Numbered from the stretch's first letter, positions 8,454-16,918 are shown. The stretch is 64,000 bases of DNA from Deltaproteobacteria bacterium (GCA_007693585.1 REDH01000072.1:1-64000), one strand, 5' to 3'. Notes: a model not told the origin generated them from the letters alone. Made by a program: numbers and translations.

Positions 8454-9941
8454 ATGCTCGCAGACAGCGCGTGGAGCGCAACGTTCAAGCCCGGCGAGAG
8501 AACGGAAGACGCCGACCGGGCCGGCCGCGCCCCGGTCACCGGGCACGCCATGCATCCGACCGTCGCTGCGAGCGTGTGGAGCGTGCGCCTGCTGGCGACA
8601 GCCCTGCTGCTCGTGCAAGCCACGGCCTGCGGTGGCAGTCCGGCGGCTCCGGACGGTTCAGGCCCCGCCAACACCGGGAGCATCGCCATCCCGCTGGACC
8701 ACGAGGACACGTACAACCTGGCCGATGCGCCCCTGTACGGTGCGGCGGATGCGCCAGTGACCGTGGTCTTCTTCCACGGCTACCAGTGCCCGTTCTCGAT
8801 GCGCGTGAGCCCTACGCTGGATGAACTGGTCGAGCGCTACCCGGACCAGGTCCGGATCGCCTACAAGCACGCTCCCCTCCCGTTCCACGGACAGTCGGAG
8901 CCTGCGGCACGGGCAGCCTGGGCCGCACATCAGCAGGGCCTGCATCGCCCCTTTCACGAAGCCCTCGTGAACCTCGGAACGCCGCAGGAAGAGAACCTGC
9001 GGGCCGCCGCCGAAGCGACCGGCGCGGACATCGAGCGATGGGATGCGGACCGCCACAGCGACGCCGCACAGGCGGCCGTGGCCGCCGACCTGGCGGACTT
9101 CCAGGCGCTCGGCGCGCGCGGAACGCCACTCATCTTCCTCAACGGACACCCGGTGCTCGGGACGCATCCTCTCGACCGTTTCGAGGCGCTGGTCACCGAC
9201 GAGCTGCAGGCCTGGAGAAACCGCGATCGGGACGAGACCCCGGACGTGGCCGCCTTCCTGACCCAGCGCATCCCGCTCAATGCTGCCGCCGACGAGGACC
9301 GCACGAGGCCGACCGCGGCACCTGCGGAGCAACCCCCCATGGCGCGGCTGCAGGTGCCGTGGCAAGACGAGCCGTACGTCGGCGCAGACGAGCCCCTCGT
9401 CGTGCTCGTCCTCTTCACCAGCTACCAGTGCCCCTTCTGCGTGCGCCACGAAGCAACCCTGCGCGCCGTCCTCCATCGCTGGCCCGACGACGTGCGCCTG
9501 ACCGTGCGGCACAACGCCCTCCCCTTCCATGAAGGCAGCGAACCCGCCTCCCGCGCCGTGCTTGCCGCGGCCGAGCTCGGCGGCTTCGCCGACATGCATC
9601 ATGCCGTGTCCACCCTGGGAAGCGCCCTTCCCGAAACGAGTTTCGAAGAGGTGGCCAAGGCCCTGGGCCTCGACTCCGAAGCGTTCCGGGAGCACTTCGC
9701 CGACCCCGCACGCCTGGAGCGCGTCGACGCCGACCGCGCACTGGCAAGACAACTCGGCCTGACGGGGACCCCCATGACACTGATCAACGGGCACGTCGTG
9801 CGCGGCGCCATCGGCATGGATCCGTTCATCGCCCTGATGGAGGAAGAGCTGGACCGCGCACGCGCACTGGAGGCAGACGGCACTCCGCGTGCGGAAGTGC
9901 CCGACATGCGCGCCCGACAGGACAGCGATACGGCGCAGTAG
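8454..9941 (+). CDS. Periplasmic lipoprotein with two DsbA-type thioredoxin-fold domains
   Basis: 495 residues. The ATG at 8454 has an AGGGAG 8 bp upstream; an ATG at 8550 gives a more usual lipoprotein signal (LLATALLLVQATAC), so residues 1-32 may not be translated. Two tandem DsbA/DSBA-like domains follow. Each starts with an APVTVVFFHGYQCPF or PLVVLVLFTSYQCPF strand and ends with a cis-Pro loop (GTPLIFLNGH, GTPMTLINGH). The first domain has C112-P-F-S, with only the nucleophilic Cys. The second has C326-P-F-C, a normal redox pair. The family acts in disulfide exchange outside the cytoplasm. The asymmetry suggests one catalytic domain and one binding or isomerase-like domain, which is inference. 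No DsbB-type partner is nearby. Confidence 0.85.
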   Translation: MLADSAWSATFKPGERTEDADRAGRAPVTGHAMHPTVAASVWSVRLLATALLLVQATACGGSPAAPDGSGPANTGSIAIPLDHEDTYNLADAPLYGAADAPVTVVFFHGYQCPFSMRVSPTLDELVERYPDQVRIAYKHAPLPFHGQSEPAARAAWAAHQQGLHRPFHEALVNLGTPQEENLRAAAEATGADIERWDADRHSDAAQAAVAADLADFQALGARGTPLIFLNGHPVLGTHPLDRFEALVTDELQAWRNRDRDETPDVAAFLTQRIPLNAAADEDRTRPTAAPAEQPPMARLQVPWQDEPYVGADEPLVVLVLFTSYQCPFCVRHEATLRAVLHRWPDDVRLTVRHNALPFHEGSEPASRAVLAAAELGGFADMHHAVSTLGSALPETSFEEVAKALGLDSEAFREHFADPARLERVDADRALARQLGLTGTPMTLINGHVVRGAIGMDPFIALMEEELDRARALEADGTPRAEVPDMRARQDSDTAQ

Positions 9942-10475
9942 CCCAACGCGGGACGGCGGCAGCGCGCGAGCAGGGCAGCCCGCCGCACGGCGAGCACCAC
10001 GCAGGACACCCCCGACGAGGCAGCGCGCCTGCGGAGCAGCCTCGCGTGCCCGAAGGCCCATCACCGCGCCCCTGCCTTCTCAACGGCGCAGCCCGGATTT
10101 GGCAAGTGACCTGCATAACGGTGCCGGACGGGTCAACATCACACAGCGCCAGCTCGCTGCGCCCGGGACGGAATCGCGCGTCCGTCCCGACCACGTGCCA
10201 GCGCCTGCCGGCTCGGCGTTCGCGCTGCGACCGACCAGACGGGACCGCGTTCCCCAACGGAACCGATCACTTCCTCACTTCGACTCCAGGGCACACATCG
10301 GCAGAGCGAGGGTCTCCGGGAACGTCACACCGGCCGCATGCTCTCTCGAGCCGCCGGCGGGGTCCCGCGAGCCCGACACAATCGCAAGGTGAAGCGCCCC
10401 CCCTTGACCGCGGGGTACGTCCGTAGCACCGTCACGGAAAACCAACAGCACGGCTGCGCGCGTCCCCGGAACACC
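9942..10475. other. 534-bp region without a supported protein gene
   Basis: The open frames here have no recognisable domains and the composition of shadows. It holds a strong hairpin at 10164-10189 and, 49 bp before it, a sequence at 10099-10115 that resembles a sigma-54 promoter with three mismatches. A small RNA is possible but unproven. Otherwise I see nothing. Confidence 0.5.
10164..10189. other. Strong 9-bp-stem hairpin
   Basis: CGGGACGGA and TCCGTCCCG pair perfectly across an 8-base loop. It lies 223 bp after the DsbA-like gene and 287 bp before the next start. There is no T-run, so a classic intrinsic terminator is not supported. It could be part of a structured RNA, an attenuator or an operator. 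Confidence 0.4.
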
Positions 10476-11354
10476 ATGACCGTCTCCCTTCTCGTCCAGC
10501 TCTTCCTCATCTCGCTCGCCGTCATGGCCATCGCCGTCTTCCGCCTCCCCCGTAGCACCCACACCGACCTCGACCCCTGGGGCCCCCCCATGGAAGGCCT
10601 CACCGCCCGCGCCCAGGGCCTCCTCACCCACAACCCCGCACAGACCACCTGGGCCACCGACCGCACCGAGAACGGCATCCACATCACCGCCGCCACCCGT
10701 TCCCGCGAATACGCCTCCGGCAACCCGCACGCCCGCCACAGCACAACCCTCCGAACCCTCGTCGTCGACATCGAAGTCGACATCGGCACCCCCCTCCCCT
10801 TCTTCACCTTCGAAGCCCTGCGCGCAGGCATCGACCCCCTCACCGAACCCTCCTCCCTCCTTCGGGACCTCGGACTCCCCCCAGGATACGGCGTCGCCAC
10901 CGACGACCCCTACGCCGTCACCGCCCTCCTCATCCACCCCGCCGTCGTCGAGCCCTTCGGACGCCTGCTCCAGGCCTGCCGCGACTTCGACCATGTCATC
11001 ATCGGCGCACGCGGCAACGCGCTCACCTGCCGCGAACTCAGCCCCGTACCCGCCCAGGCCGCCGCAGAACCCCTCCTCATGGCCATGAGCGCACTCGGCG
11101 CCGCGCTCCGACACGCCATCGGCCACCCGCAACCCGGCCCGCCCGCGCACGCAAGGTCCCTCGAAGCACAAGAAAGCTCCGCGCCGGAACCCGCGGCCAC
11201 CGACGACGCACCCACCACTGCAGCCGCAGCAACCACAACCCGCGAGCCCACGGCCCAGCCCACGAAGCCCACGGATGCCCCCGTGATGCCCCCCGGCGCC
11301 CCGCCGACATTCGAACCCGACACACCGCCCCCCCTGCCCGAAGAACTCGCCTGA
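10476..11354 (+). CDS. Membrane-anchored protein of unknown function with Pro/Thr-rich tail
   Basis: 292 residues. I do not recognise the family. The ATG at 10476 places one transmembrane helix at the very N-terminus (VSLLVQLFLISLAVMAIAVF), so it is probably a signal anchor with the rest outside the cytoplasm. Residues about 40-210 look globular, with LRTLVVDIEVDIGTPLPFFTF and HVIIGARGNALTCRELS as likely strands. The last 80 residues are disordered and rich in Pro, Ala and Thr. Codons end almost exclusively in C, like the genes further right. It is followed by a convergent small lipoprotein gene 84 bp away. Confidence 0.7.
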   Translation: MTVSLLVQLFLISLAVMAIAVFRLPRSTHTDLDPWGPPMEGLTARAQGLLTHNPAQTTWATDRTENGIHITAATRSREYASGNPHARHSTTLRTLVVDIEVDIGTPLPFFTFEALRAGIDPLTEPSSLLRDLGLPPGYGVATDDPYAVTALLIHPAVVEPFGRLLQACRDFDHVIIGARGNALTCRELSPVPAQAAAEPLLMAMSALGAALRHAIGHPQPGPPAHARSLEAQESSAPEPAATDDAPTTAAAATTTREPTAQPTKPTDAPVMPPGAPPTFEPDTPPPLPEELA

Positions 11355-11438
11355 ACCCACGCATCACCGCGGCCGACAGGGCCGCCGTGACGTACCCCCC
11401 CCGTCCGCGCAGCCGTCGGCAGCATCCGCACCCGCCTC

Positions 11439-12140
11439 CTAGTCGAGACAGACCGGGCACTCCGCCGCGACGCACGCGAACAGCACGCCGAAGCCCGCCT
11501 CCCCATCCGGATGGGCGTCATTGCAACGCGCTTCGCAGTCGGCACCGCTGTCCTCGTTCTCGCAACCCACGAAACACACGAAGTAGTCCAGACAGTCCAC
11601 GTCTTCAAAGCACGTGTCGACCGCCGCATCGCATTCGGCCACGATGCAGATCTCGCAGTCGTCCCCCGGCGCGAGGCACATGGCACACTCGCCCTGCACG
11701 CACGCCAGCGCATCGTCGAACAGCGCCTGCCCGCCGGCAGCCTGCTGCTTGCACCGCTCCCCGCACGCCTCCGCCGCGAACCCGGGGCACTCCTGCGTAC
11801 ACGCGAGGATACCGGCACAATCGCTGTCCTCCAGGCAGGCCCCCATCGCCTCGCCACACACGCGGTCGAGGCACTGATCGCAATCCATCGGCGTGCCCCC
11901 GGTCGTGACCGGCGGCTCGCCCGTCGGCTCGCCCGTCGGATCGCCCGTCGGAACGCCCGTCGGATCGCCCGTCGGAACGCCCGTCGGAACGCCCGTCGGA
12001 TCGCCCGTCGGCACATCCGACGGCTGGCTGTCGGTGGAGTCGTCATCGCTCCCGCAGGACGCCGCGAGCACCACGAGGGCAAGGCAGACGAGTGCCCGCA
12101 GGCAGAGTTGCCAGTTCATCGATCGCTTCATGTCGTTCAT
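11439..12140 (-). CDS. Small cysteine-rich lipoprotein with PTG repeats
   Basis: 233 residues from 12140; an ATG at 12131 (MKRSMNW) with AGGGG 9 bp upstream is the likelier start. The signal peptide ends in a lipobox (LVVLAASC). A DPTG/VPTG linker of nine 12-bp-encoded units follows. The remaining 150 residues carry about 20 Cys in a regular pattern such as CDQCLDRVCGEAMGACLEDS and CEICIVAECDAAVDTCFEDV. Such repeats occur in many myxobacterial secreted proteins of unknown function. It probably forms a small disulfide-stabilised domain held at the outer membrane by a flexible stalk. The gene is isolated on the minus strand. Confidence 0.8.
   Translation of the reverse strand: MNDMKRSMNWQLCLRALVCLALVVLAASCGSDDDSTDSQPSDVPTGDPTGVPTGVPTGDPTGVPTGDPTGEPTGEPPVTTGGTPMDCDQCLDRVCGEAMGACLEDSDCAGILACTQECPGFAAEACGERCKQQAAGGQALFDDALACVQGECAMCLAPGDDCEICIVAECDAAVDTCFEDVDCLDYFVCFVGCENEDSGADCEARCNDAHPDGEAGFGVLFACVAAECPVCLD
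11911..12018. repeat. 12-bp tandem repeats (nine copies) encoding PTG-x linker
   Basis: Nine consecutive 12-bp units of the type GTCGGATCGCCC, varying mainly at one codon (GAT, GTT or GAG on the coding strand). They encode the stalk of the small lipoprotein. Changes in copy number would keep the frame. Confidence 0.9.
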
Positions 12141-12460
12141 CCCCTGGCCTGGACCGGAAATCGAAGAGCGCGGTCGGCGGAACGAATCTCCGCAGGGCGC
12201 CAGAGCAAGGGGTCGTCCAGACCGAGGCGGATGCTAGCGAGACAACCCGCCACCTGTCAACCAGACGCCGGGCCGCGACCAGGGCTCGCGCCGAACCCGC
12301 GCACGCAGGCTGCCTCGCTTCTCCCACGAGTCCATTGCCTTGCAACACAAACTGACCTTCCCCTGCCGGAGAACGGCGCCGTGTGGATCCAGCACCCCCG
12401 TGTACGCTCCAGCGGGCCCCGAGCCCAAGGGCCGGAACCTCGAGCCCCCGCCGCGCAGGC
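12141..12460. other. Intergenic region between two minus-strand genes
   Basis: 320 bp upstream of the small lipoprotein and downstream of the SDR gene. It should hold the lipoprotein promoter. No terminator-like hairpin with a T-run and no clear promoter hexamers were found. Confidence 0.5.
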
Positions 12461-13168
12461 TCAGCGCAGATACGCCCCGTCGTTCACGTCCAGCGTCGAC
12501 CCGTTCACGTAGGCCGGACTCCGCGTCCCCAGCCACACGATGACCTCCGCAACCTCCTCCGGGCGGGCGAAGCGACCGGTCATGACACTGCCCGCGATCT
12601 GCGCCTTCCGCGCCTCCGGAATGGACGCCAGCATCGCCGTCTCCACCGGACCCGGCGCCACCGCGTTCACCAGCACCCCGCCCGGACCGAGCAGCCTCGC
12701 GAAACTCCGCGTCGCGCTCAGCAACGCCGCCTTCGTCATCCCGTACCAGATGTCCGGATGACCCATCTGGCCCGCGATCGACGACACGTTCACCACGCGC
12801 CCTCCCCCCCGATCCAGCATCCCCGGAGCCACGGCACGGATCAGCGCCACCGGCGACTCCAGGTTCACCGCAAGCGTACGACGACGAGACTCCTCCGGAT
12901 ACGCGTCCCACGGCGCCGAACACATGATGCCCGCATTGTTCACGAGCACGTCCACCGGACCAAGCTCCTCCACCAGCGCCGCAATCCCGCCCGTCTGCTC
13001 CAGATCGAACGGCACCAGCACCGCCGACGACGCACCGGGCAACGACCACTCCGGACGCGCCCGACGCGCCAGCCCCGTCACCCGATACCCCAGTGCGGCA
13101 AAACCCTGCGCCGCCGCAAGACCAATCCCCGCGCTCGCACCCGTGATCAGCACGTGTGGTGCCGTCAT
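12461..13168 (-). CDS. Short-chain dehydrogenase/reductase (SDR), downstream of TetR gene
   Basis: 235 residues. It has all classical SDR elements: the TGASAGIG cofactor loop near the N-terminus, NNAG, VVNVSSIAGQ with the catalytic Ser, and YGMTK as the YxxxK active site. The C-terminus GSTLDVNDGAYLR is typical of FabG-like and 3-hydroxyacyl/sugar-alcohol SDRs. The substrate cannot be assigned. The start codon overlaps the stop of the TetR gene by 4 bp (ATGA), so the two are translationally coupled and the TetR protein probably controls this enzyme. Confidence 0.9.
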   Translation of the reverse strand: MTAPHVLITGASAGIGLAAAQGFAALGYRVTGLARRARPEWSLPGASSAVLVPFDLEQTGGIAALVEELGPVDVLVNNAGIMCSAPWDAYPEESRRRTLAVNLESPVALIRAVAPGMLDRGGGRVVNVSSIAGQMGHPDIWYGMTKAALLSATRSFARLLGPGGVLVNAVAPGPVETAMLASIPEARKAQIAGSVMTGRFARPEEVAEVIVWLGTRSPAYVNGSTLDVNDGAYLR

Positions 13169-13845
13169 GTCGCATCCTCCTGTCCCGACTCGTCCACCCC
13201 GTCCCGCTCGAGCTGCGCGAGCAACGCGTCCACCACCCAGTGCAGATGCGCCCGCCGCTCCGCCAGCGACGCGTCGTCCAGCGGATCCCCACCCCACAGC
13301 GGCGCAAGCGCTGGCGCATACGTGTAGTAGTTCGTCACCACCGCCGAGATGCTCACGAACAGATGCCGCGCCGCCGTCGGACCCTCCGCCGGCGCAAGCC
13401 CCGACAGCGCCTCGCGCGTCCACTCGAACAGCGGCCGAAGGTTCTCCCGGATTCGATCCCCGAACGGACCACCACCGGCAAGCTGATGCTGCACGATCCG
13501 CGGATACCCCCGGTGCTCCTCGATGAACGAAACGTACGCATCCACCAGCCGGTGCATCCGCTCGCGAAGCGTCCCCCCCCCGTCCAGCGCCCCCGCCAGC
13601 GCCTCGATGTGACGACGGTAGTACCGCGCCAGCACCCGATCGATCAGACCCGCCTTGCTGCCGTAGTAGTAGAAGACAAGCGCGTTGTTCACCCCCGCGG
13701 GCGCCGCCCCCCCCCCCCCCCCAAACCCCACCCCAACCCCCCACACCCCCACCCCCAACCCCCCGTCGAGGATCGCCATCGCCGTGTCCCCCCTCTCCTC
13801 CGGAGGGGCTGGCGTGATGTCGTGTGCGGGGTCAGGGCGCTTCAT
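13165..13845 (-). CDS. TetR-family regulator with the HTH replaced by a G/T-only tract
   Basis: 226 residues from the ATG at 13845. The part after residue 49 is a good TetR protein: AGVNNALVFYYYGSKAGLIDRV is the end of the helix-turn-helix plus helix 4, followed by an all-helical ligand domain. Residues 24-27 (AILD) are the usual start of helix 1. Between them, where helices 1-3 should be, the sequence is Gly/Val only, encoded by 58 bases that are all G or T on the coding strand. The number of residues in this gap (22) equals what an intact TetR HTH would have. As written the protein could not bind DNA normally. I suspect base-calling error rather than real loss (see findings). It is the first gene of a TetR-SDR operon, divergent from the TPP enzyme. 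Confidence 0.8.
   Translation of the reverse strand: MKRPDPAHDITPAPPEERGDTAMAILDGGLGVGVWGVGVGFGGGGGAAPAGVNNALVFYYYGSKAGLIDRVLARYYRRHIEALAGALDGGGTLRERMHRLVDAYVSFIEEHRGYPRIVQHQLAGGGPFGDRIRENLRPLFEWTREALSGLAPAEGPTAARHLFVSISAVVTNYYTYAPALAPLWGGDPLDDASLAERRAHLHWVVDALLAQLERDGVDESGQEDAT
13707..13764. other. 58-base C/A-only low-complexity tract inside the TetR gene
   Basis: Every base from 13707 to 13764 is C or A on the plus strand, including a run of 16 C. The complement is G/T-only with at least six G runs of four or more, so it could form a G-quadruplex. It interrupts otherwise normal coding sequence without changing the expected length. No other such tract was seen in the window. Confidence 0.9.
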
Positions 13846-13883
13846 GACGAGGACACTAACGGCACCTCCCGTCCTGAGCAAGC

Positions 13884-13922
13884 GCTTTCAGCATCCGGTT
13901 TCAGCGACTGGTTTCAGCAGAT
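13884..13922. promoter_or_regulatory. Three 13-bp direct repeats with core G[CG]TTTCAGC
   Basis: Three contiguous 13-bp units start at 13884, 13897 and 13910, each beginning G[C/G]TTTCAGC, with variable last four bases. They lie 39 bp upstream of the TetR start and 88 bp upstream of the TPP enzyme start, in the shared intergenic region. The array could bind a regulator. An AGCATC...GATGCT inverted pair overlaps it. Whether the neighbouring TetR protein binds here is unknown; TetR sites are usually palindromic. Confidence 0.5.
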
Positions 13923-14009
13923 GCTCAAAATCCACTTGATCACCCCGAATCCACGCGTTACGGTCCGCATCGTTCCGCCAGCACGGCCCCATCCGAACCG
14001 GAGAACCCC

Positions 14010-15872
14010 ATGATCGCCAAGAAGCTCGCCAAGCTCTCGCCTCTCGCCAAGCCCACCGTCCTCGGCGGCGAGATCCTCTCGTGGATGCTCGCCGCCGAAG
14101 GCGTCGAACACGCGTTCGGCATCATCGACGGCACCTACTTCGGACTCGTGTCCACCCTCGGGGGTCACGGCGTCGACCTCGTCACCCCCCGCCACGAGGC
14201 CACCGCGCTCCACATGGCCGGCGCCTACGCCCGCATCAGCGGCCGCCTCGGCGTCGCCATCGCCTCCAACGGACCCGGCGTCGCCAACGCCCTCGGCGGC
14301 GTGGCCGTCGAACACGCCGAGGGCAACCGCGTCCTGCTCATCACGAGCTGCCGACGCGTCGGGCTCGGCTACCCCGACCGCGGAGGCGCCTACCAGTACT
14401 TCCCCCACGTCGACGTCATGCGCCCCATGTCCAAGTGGGCCGAAGTCGTCCCGTCCATCGACCGCCTCGCCGAGATGACCCGCGCAGCACTGCGGGCCTG
14501 CTTCACCGGACGCCCCGGCGTGGTACACCTCGACGTCCCCGAGGACATCATCAACGGAGAGTTCGAGCCCCGCGCAGAGTGGTACCGCGAACCCGACCAG
14601 TACCGCTCCCTGCACCTCCCCGCTCCCCGGGACGAGCAGGTCGACGCCGCCGCCGCCATGCTCCGCGAGTCCACCCTCCCCGTCCTGCACGCCGGAAGCG
14701 GGATCGTCCACGCCGGCGCCGAAAGGGAGCTGCAGCGCCTCGCCACGCTCCTGCAGGCCCCCGTCACCACAAGCTGGGGCGCCCGATGCGTCCTCGACGA
14801 ACGGCAGCCCGAGGCCGTCTCCATGGTCTTCGTCGAAGCCACCAACACCGCACGGCGTGAGGCCGACTGCGCCCTCGTCCTCGGCTCCCGACTCGGCGAG
14901 ACCGACTGGTGGGGCAAGGCACCCTACTGGGGCGACCCCGGCGCCCAGCGACTCATCCAGGTCGACATCGACCCCGACATCCTCGGCGCCAACCGCTCCA
15001 CCGACCTCGCCATCCTCGGCGACGTCCGCGCCTTCCTCCAGGCCCTCTGCGACCGACTCGAGGCCGACCCCATCCCCCGCGAGAAGGCAGAGGCCCGACG
15101 CGCACAGCTCGACAAGCTCGCCACCATGCGCACGAAACGACGCGCCGAGCTCGACCGCAAGCTCGAGGACCGCGCCACCCCCATGCACCCCGCACACGTC
15201 GCCACCACCTGCGACAAGGTCCTCGACGACGACGCCATCCTCGTCATCGACGGCGGAAACACCGCCATCTGGGCCAACTTCTACCACAGGGTCCGCACCC
15301 CCCACTCCCTCCTCGGAACACCCAAGATGGGCATGCTCGGCGCCGGCGTCGGGCAGGCCCTCGGCGCAAAGGCCGCCTTCCCCCACCGACAGGTCGTCTG
15401 CGTGCTCGGCGACGGTGCGATGGGCTTTCACCAGCAGGAGATCGAGACCGCCGTCCGCGCCGGACTGCCCGTCATCTACGTCGTGCTGTGCGACCGCCAG
15501 TGGGGCATGGTGAAGATCAACCAGAGCTTCATGCTCAAGCCCGTCAAGACACTCCTCTTCAAGAGCCTCCGACCCGACGAGACCGTCAACACCGACCTCT
15601 GCGAAACACGCTTCGACCAGCTCGCCCGCTCCATGGGCGCACACGGCGAACGCGTCTCCAGCCCCGACGACCTCGAACCCGCCCTGCGCCGATGCATCCA
15701 GATCGGCCGACCCGCCGTCATCCACGTCGACGTCGACCCCACCAAGCACATGTGGGCACCCGACCTGAAGACCTTCAAGGACATGCACGCCGAACCCGCA
15801 GGCACCCCCTCGGAACCGAAGAAGCCCGCACCGCCGAAGGCCCGCAAGTCCTCGCGCAAGCGCTCCTCCTGA
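14010..15872 (+). CDS. Thiamine-pyrophosphate enzyme, acetolactate synthase / 2-hydroxyacyl-CoA lyase-like
   Basis: 620 residues, the usual length of the ALS-like TPP family, with three domains in order. The N-terminal PYR domain has the catalytic Glu in RHEATALHMAGAYAR (E63). The central domain runs from about residue 215 to 345. The C-terminal PP domain has the GDG motif at about 467-469. In the second half of that motif the usual Asn-Asn becomes Cys-Asp (VVLCDRQWGMV), so an Asp replaces the Asn metal ligand. Candidate reactions are acyloin or acetolactate formation or C-C lyase activity; no regulatory subunit follows, which argues against biosynthetic IlvB. The tail is Lys/Arg/Ser-rich. 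The next gene begins 14 bp downstream, so they form an operon. Confidence 0.85.
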   Translation: MIAKKLAKLSPLAKPTVLGGEILSWMLAAEGVEHAFGIIDGTYFGLVSTLGGHGVDLVTPRHEATALHMAGAYARISGRLGVAIASNGPGVANALGGVAVEHAEGNRVLLITSCRRVGLGYPDRGGAYQYFPHVDVMRPMSKWAEVVPSIDRLAEMTRAALRACFTGRPGVVHLDVPEDIINGEFEPRAEWYREPDQYRSLHLPAPRDEQVDAAAAMLRESTLPVLHAGSGIVHAGAERELQRLATLLQAPVTTSWGARCVLDERQPEAVSMVFVEATNTARREADCALVLGSRLGETDWWGKAPYWGDPGAQRLIQVDIDPDILGANRSTDLAILGDVRAFLQALCDRLEADPIPREKAEARRAQLDKLATMRTKRRAELDRKLEDRATPMHPAHVATTCDKVLDDDAILVIDGGNTAIWANFYHRVRTPHSLLGTPKMGMLGAGVGQALGAKAAFPHRQVVCVLGDGAMGFHQQEIETAVRAGLPVIYVVLCDRQWGMVKINQSFMLKPVKTLLFKSLRPDETVNTDLCETRFDQLARSMGAHGERVSSPDDLEPALRRCIQIGRPAVIHVDVDPTKHMWAPDLKTFKDMHAEPAGTPSEPKKPAPPKARKSSRKRSS

Positions 15873-15886
15873 CCGGCGGAACGCAC

Positions 15887-16918
15887 ATGACACACCAGAC
15901 CCCCGAAAACACCACCGGCGATCCGGCCACGCCGGGCCATGACCGCGACCCGAACGGACGAGACACCATCCTCGTCACCGGCGCCAACGGCTACGTCGGC
16001 CAAAAGGTCGTTGCCCGGCTCGCCCGCGACGGACACACCGTCATCGCCACCGACGTGCGACCCGCCGAGCACGACCACGCCGTCCCCGGCGTCGAACACG
16101 CCGTGCTCGACATCCGCGATGCAGAAGCCGTCAACGGGCTCGTCTCGAGCCGTCCCGTCTCCTGCGTCGTGCACCTCGCCGCCATCATCAGCAACGCGCC
16201 CGATGGCGACCGACGCCTCGCCTGGGATGTCGACGTCCGCGGAACGCGCCACGTCCTCGACGCCTGCACCCGTCACGGCGTCGGCAAGATCATCGTCACG
16301 AGCAGCGGCGCGGCCTACGGCTACCACCCCGACAACCCCGCCGAACTCGACGAGGAAGACCCCCTCCGCGGCAACGAGATCTTCGCCTACAGCCACCACA
16401 AGCGCGTCGTCGAAGAGCTCCTCGCCGACCACAGACGCAAACACCCCGAACTCCGCCAGCTCATCTTCCGCCCCGGCACCATTCTCGGCGAAGGCACTCG
16501 CAACGACATCACCGCCATCTTCGAACGCCCCGCCGTCCTCGGCGTGCGCGGCACCTCCTCCCCCTTCGTCTTCATCTGGGACGAGGACGTCGCCGAGTGC
16601 ATCGCCATCGGCGCGCGCGACGCCGAACGCGAAGGCATCTACAACCTCGCCGGCGACGGCTCCATGACCCTCGCCGAGATCGCCTCCCTCCTCGGCAAGC
16701 CCTACGTCGCCCTACCCGCCCCCGTCATCCGCTCCGGCATCCGCCTGCTCGGCCGGCTCGGCCTCTCCCCCTACGGACCCGAGCAGGTCATCTTCCTCCA
16801 GCACCGACCCGTCCTCGCCAACCGACGCCTGCGCGAGGAGTTCGGCTTCGAACCCCGGCCGAGCCGCGACGTCTTCCGGCTCTACGCGGAGAGCCTCCGG
16901 GCCACCGGAGACGACTGA
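15887..16918 (+). CDS. NAD-dependent epimerase/dehydratase family protein
   Basis: 343 residues. An extended-SDR Rossmann motif TGANGYVGQ lies near residue 35 after a polar 25-residue N-terminal tail. HLAAIIS, TSSGAAYG and YSHHK follow, the last being the YxxxK active site. The C-terminal third (FVFIWDEDVAECIAIGA, YNLAGDGSMTLAEIA) is the substrate-binding part typical of sugar-nucleotide epimerases and of dihydroflavonol-reductase-like proteins. The substrate is not assignable. Its start is 14 bp after the TPP enzyme stop, so the two are probably co-transcribed and may act on one carbonyl or acyloin intermediate, which is inference. Confidence 0.85.
   Translation: MTHQTPENTTGDPATPGHDRDPNGRDTILVTGANGYVGQKVVARLARDGHTVIATDVRPAEHDHAVPGVEHAVLDIRDAEAVNGLVSSRPVSCVVHLAAIISNAPDGDRRLAWDVDVRGTRHVLDACTRHGVGKIIVTSSGAAYGYHPDNPAELDEEDPLRGNEIFAYSHHKRVVEELLADHRRKHPELRQLIFRPGTILGEGTRNDITAIFERPAVLGVRGTSSPFVFIWDEDVAECIAIGARDAEREGIYNLAGDGSMTLAEIASLLGKPYVALPAPVIRSGIRLLGRLGLSPYGPEQVIFLQHRPVLANRRLREEFGFEPRPSRDVFRLYAESLRATGDD

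Noticed and set aside
9889-10392. 167-codon plus-strand frame after the DsbA-like gene
   Set aside because: Arg/Pro/Ala-rich translation with no domain or ribosome-binding site, overlapping the end of a real gene in another frame.
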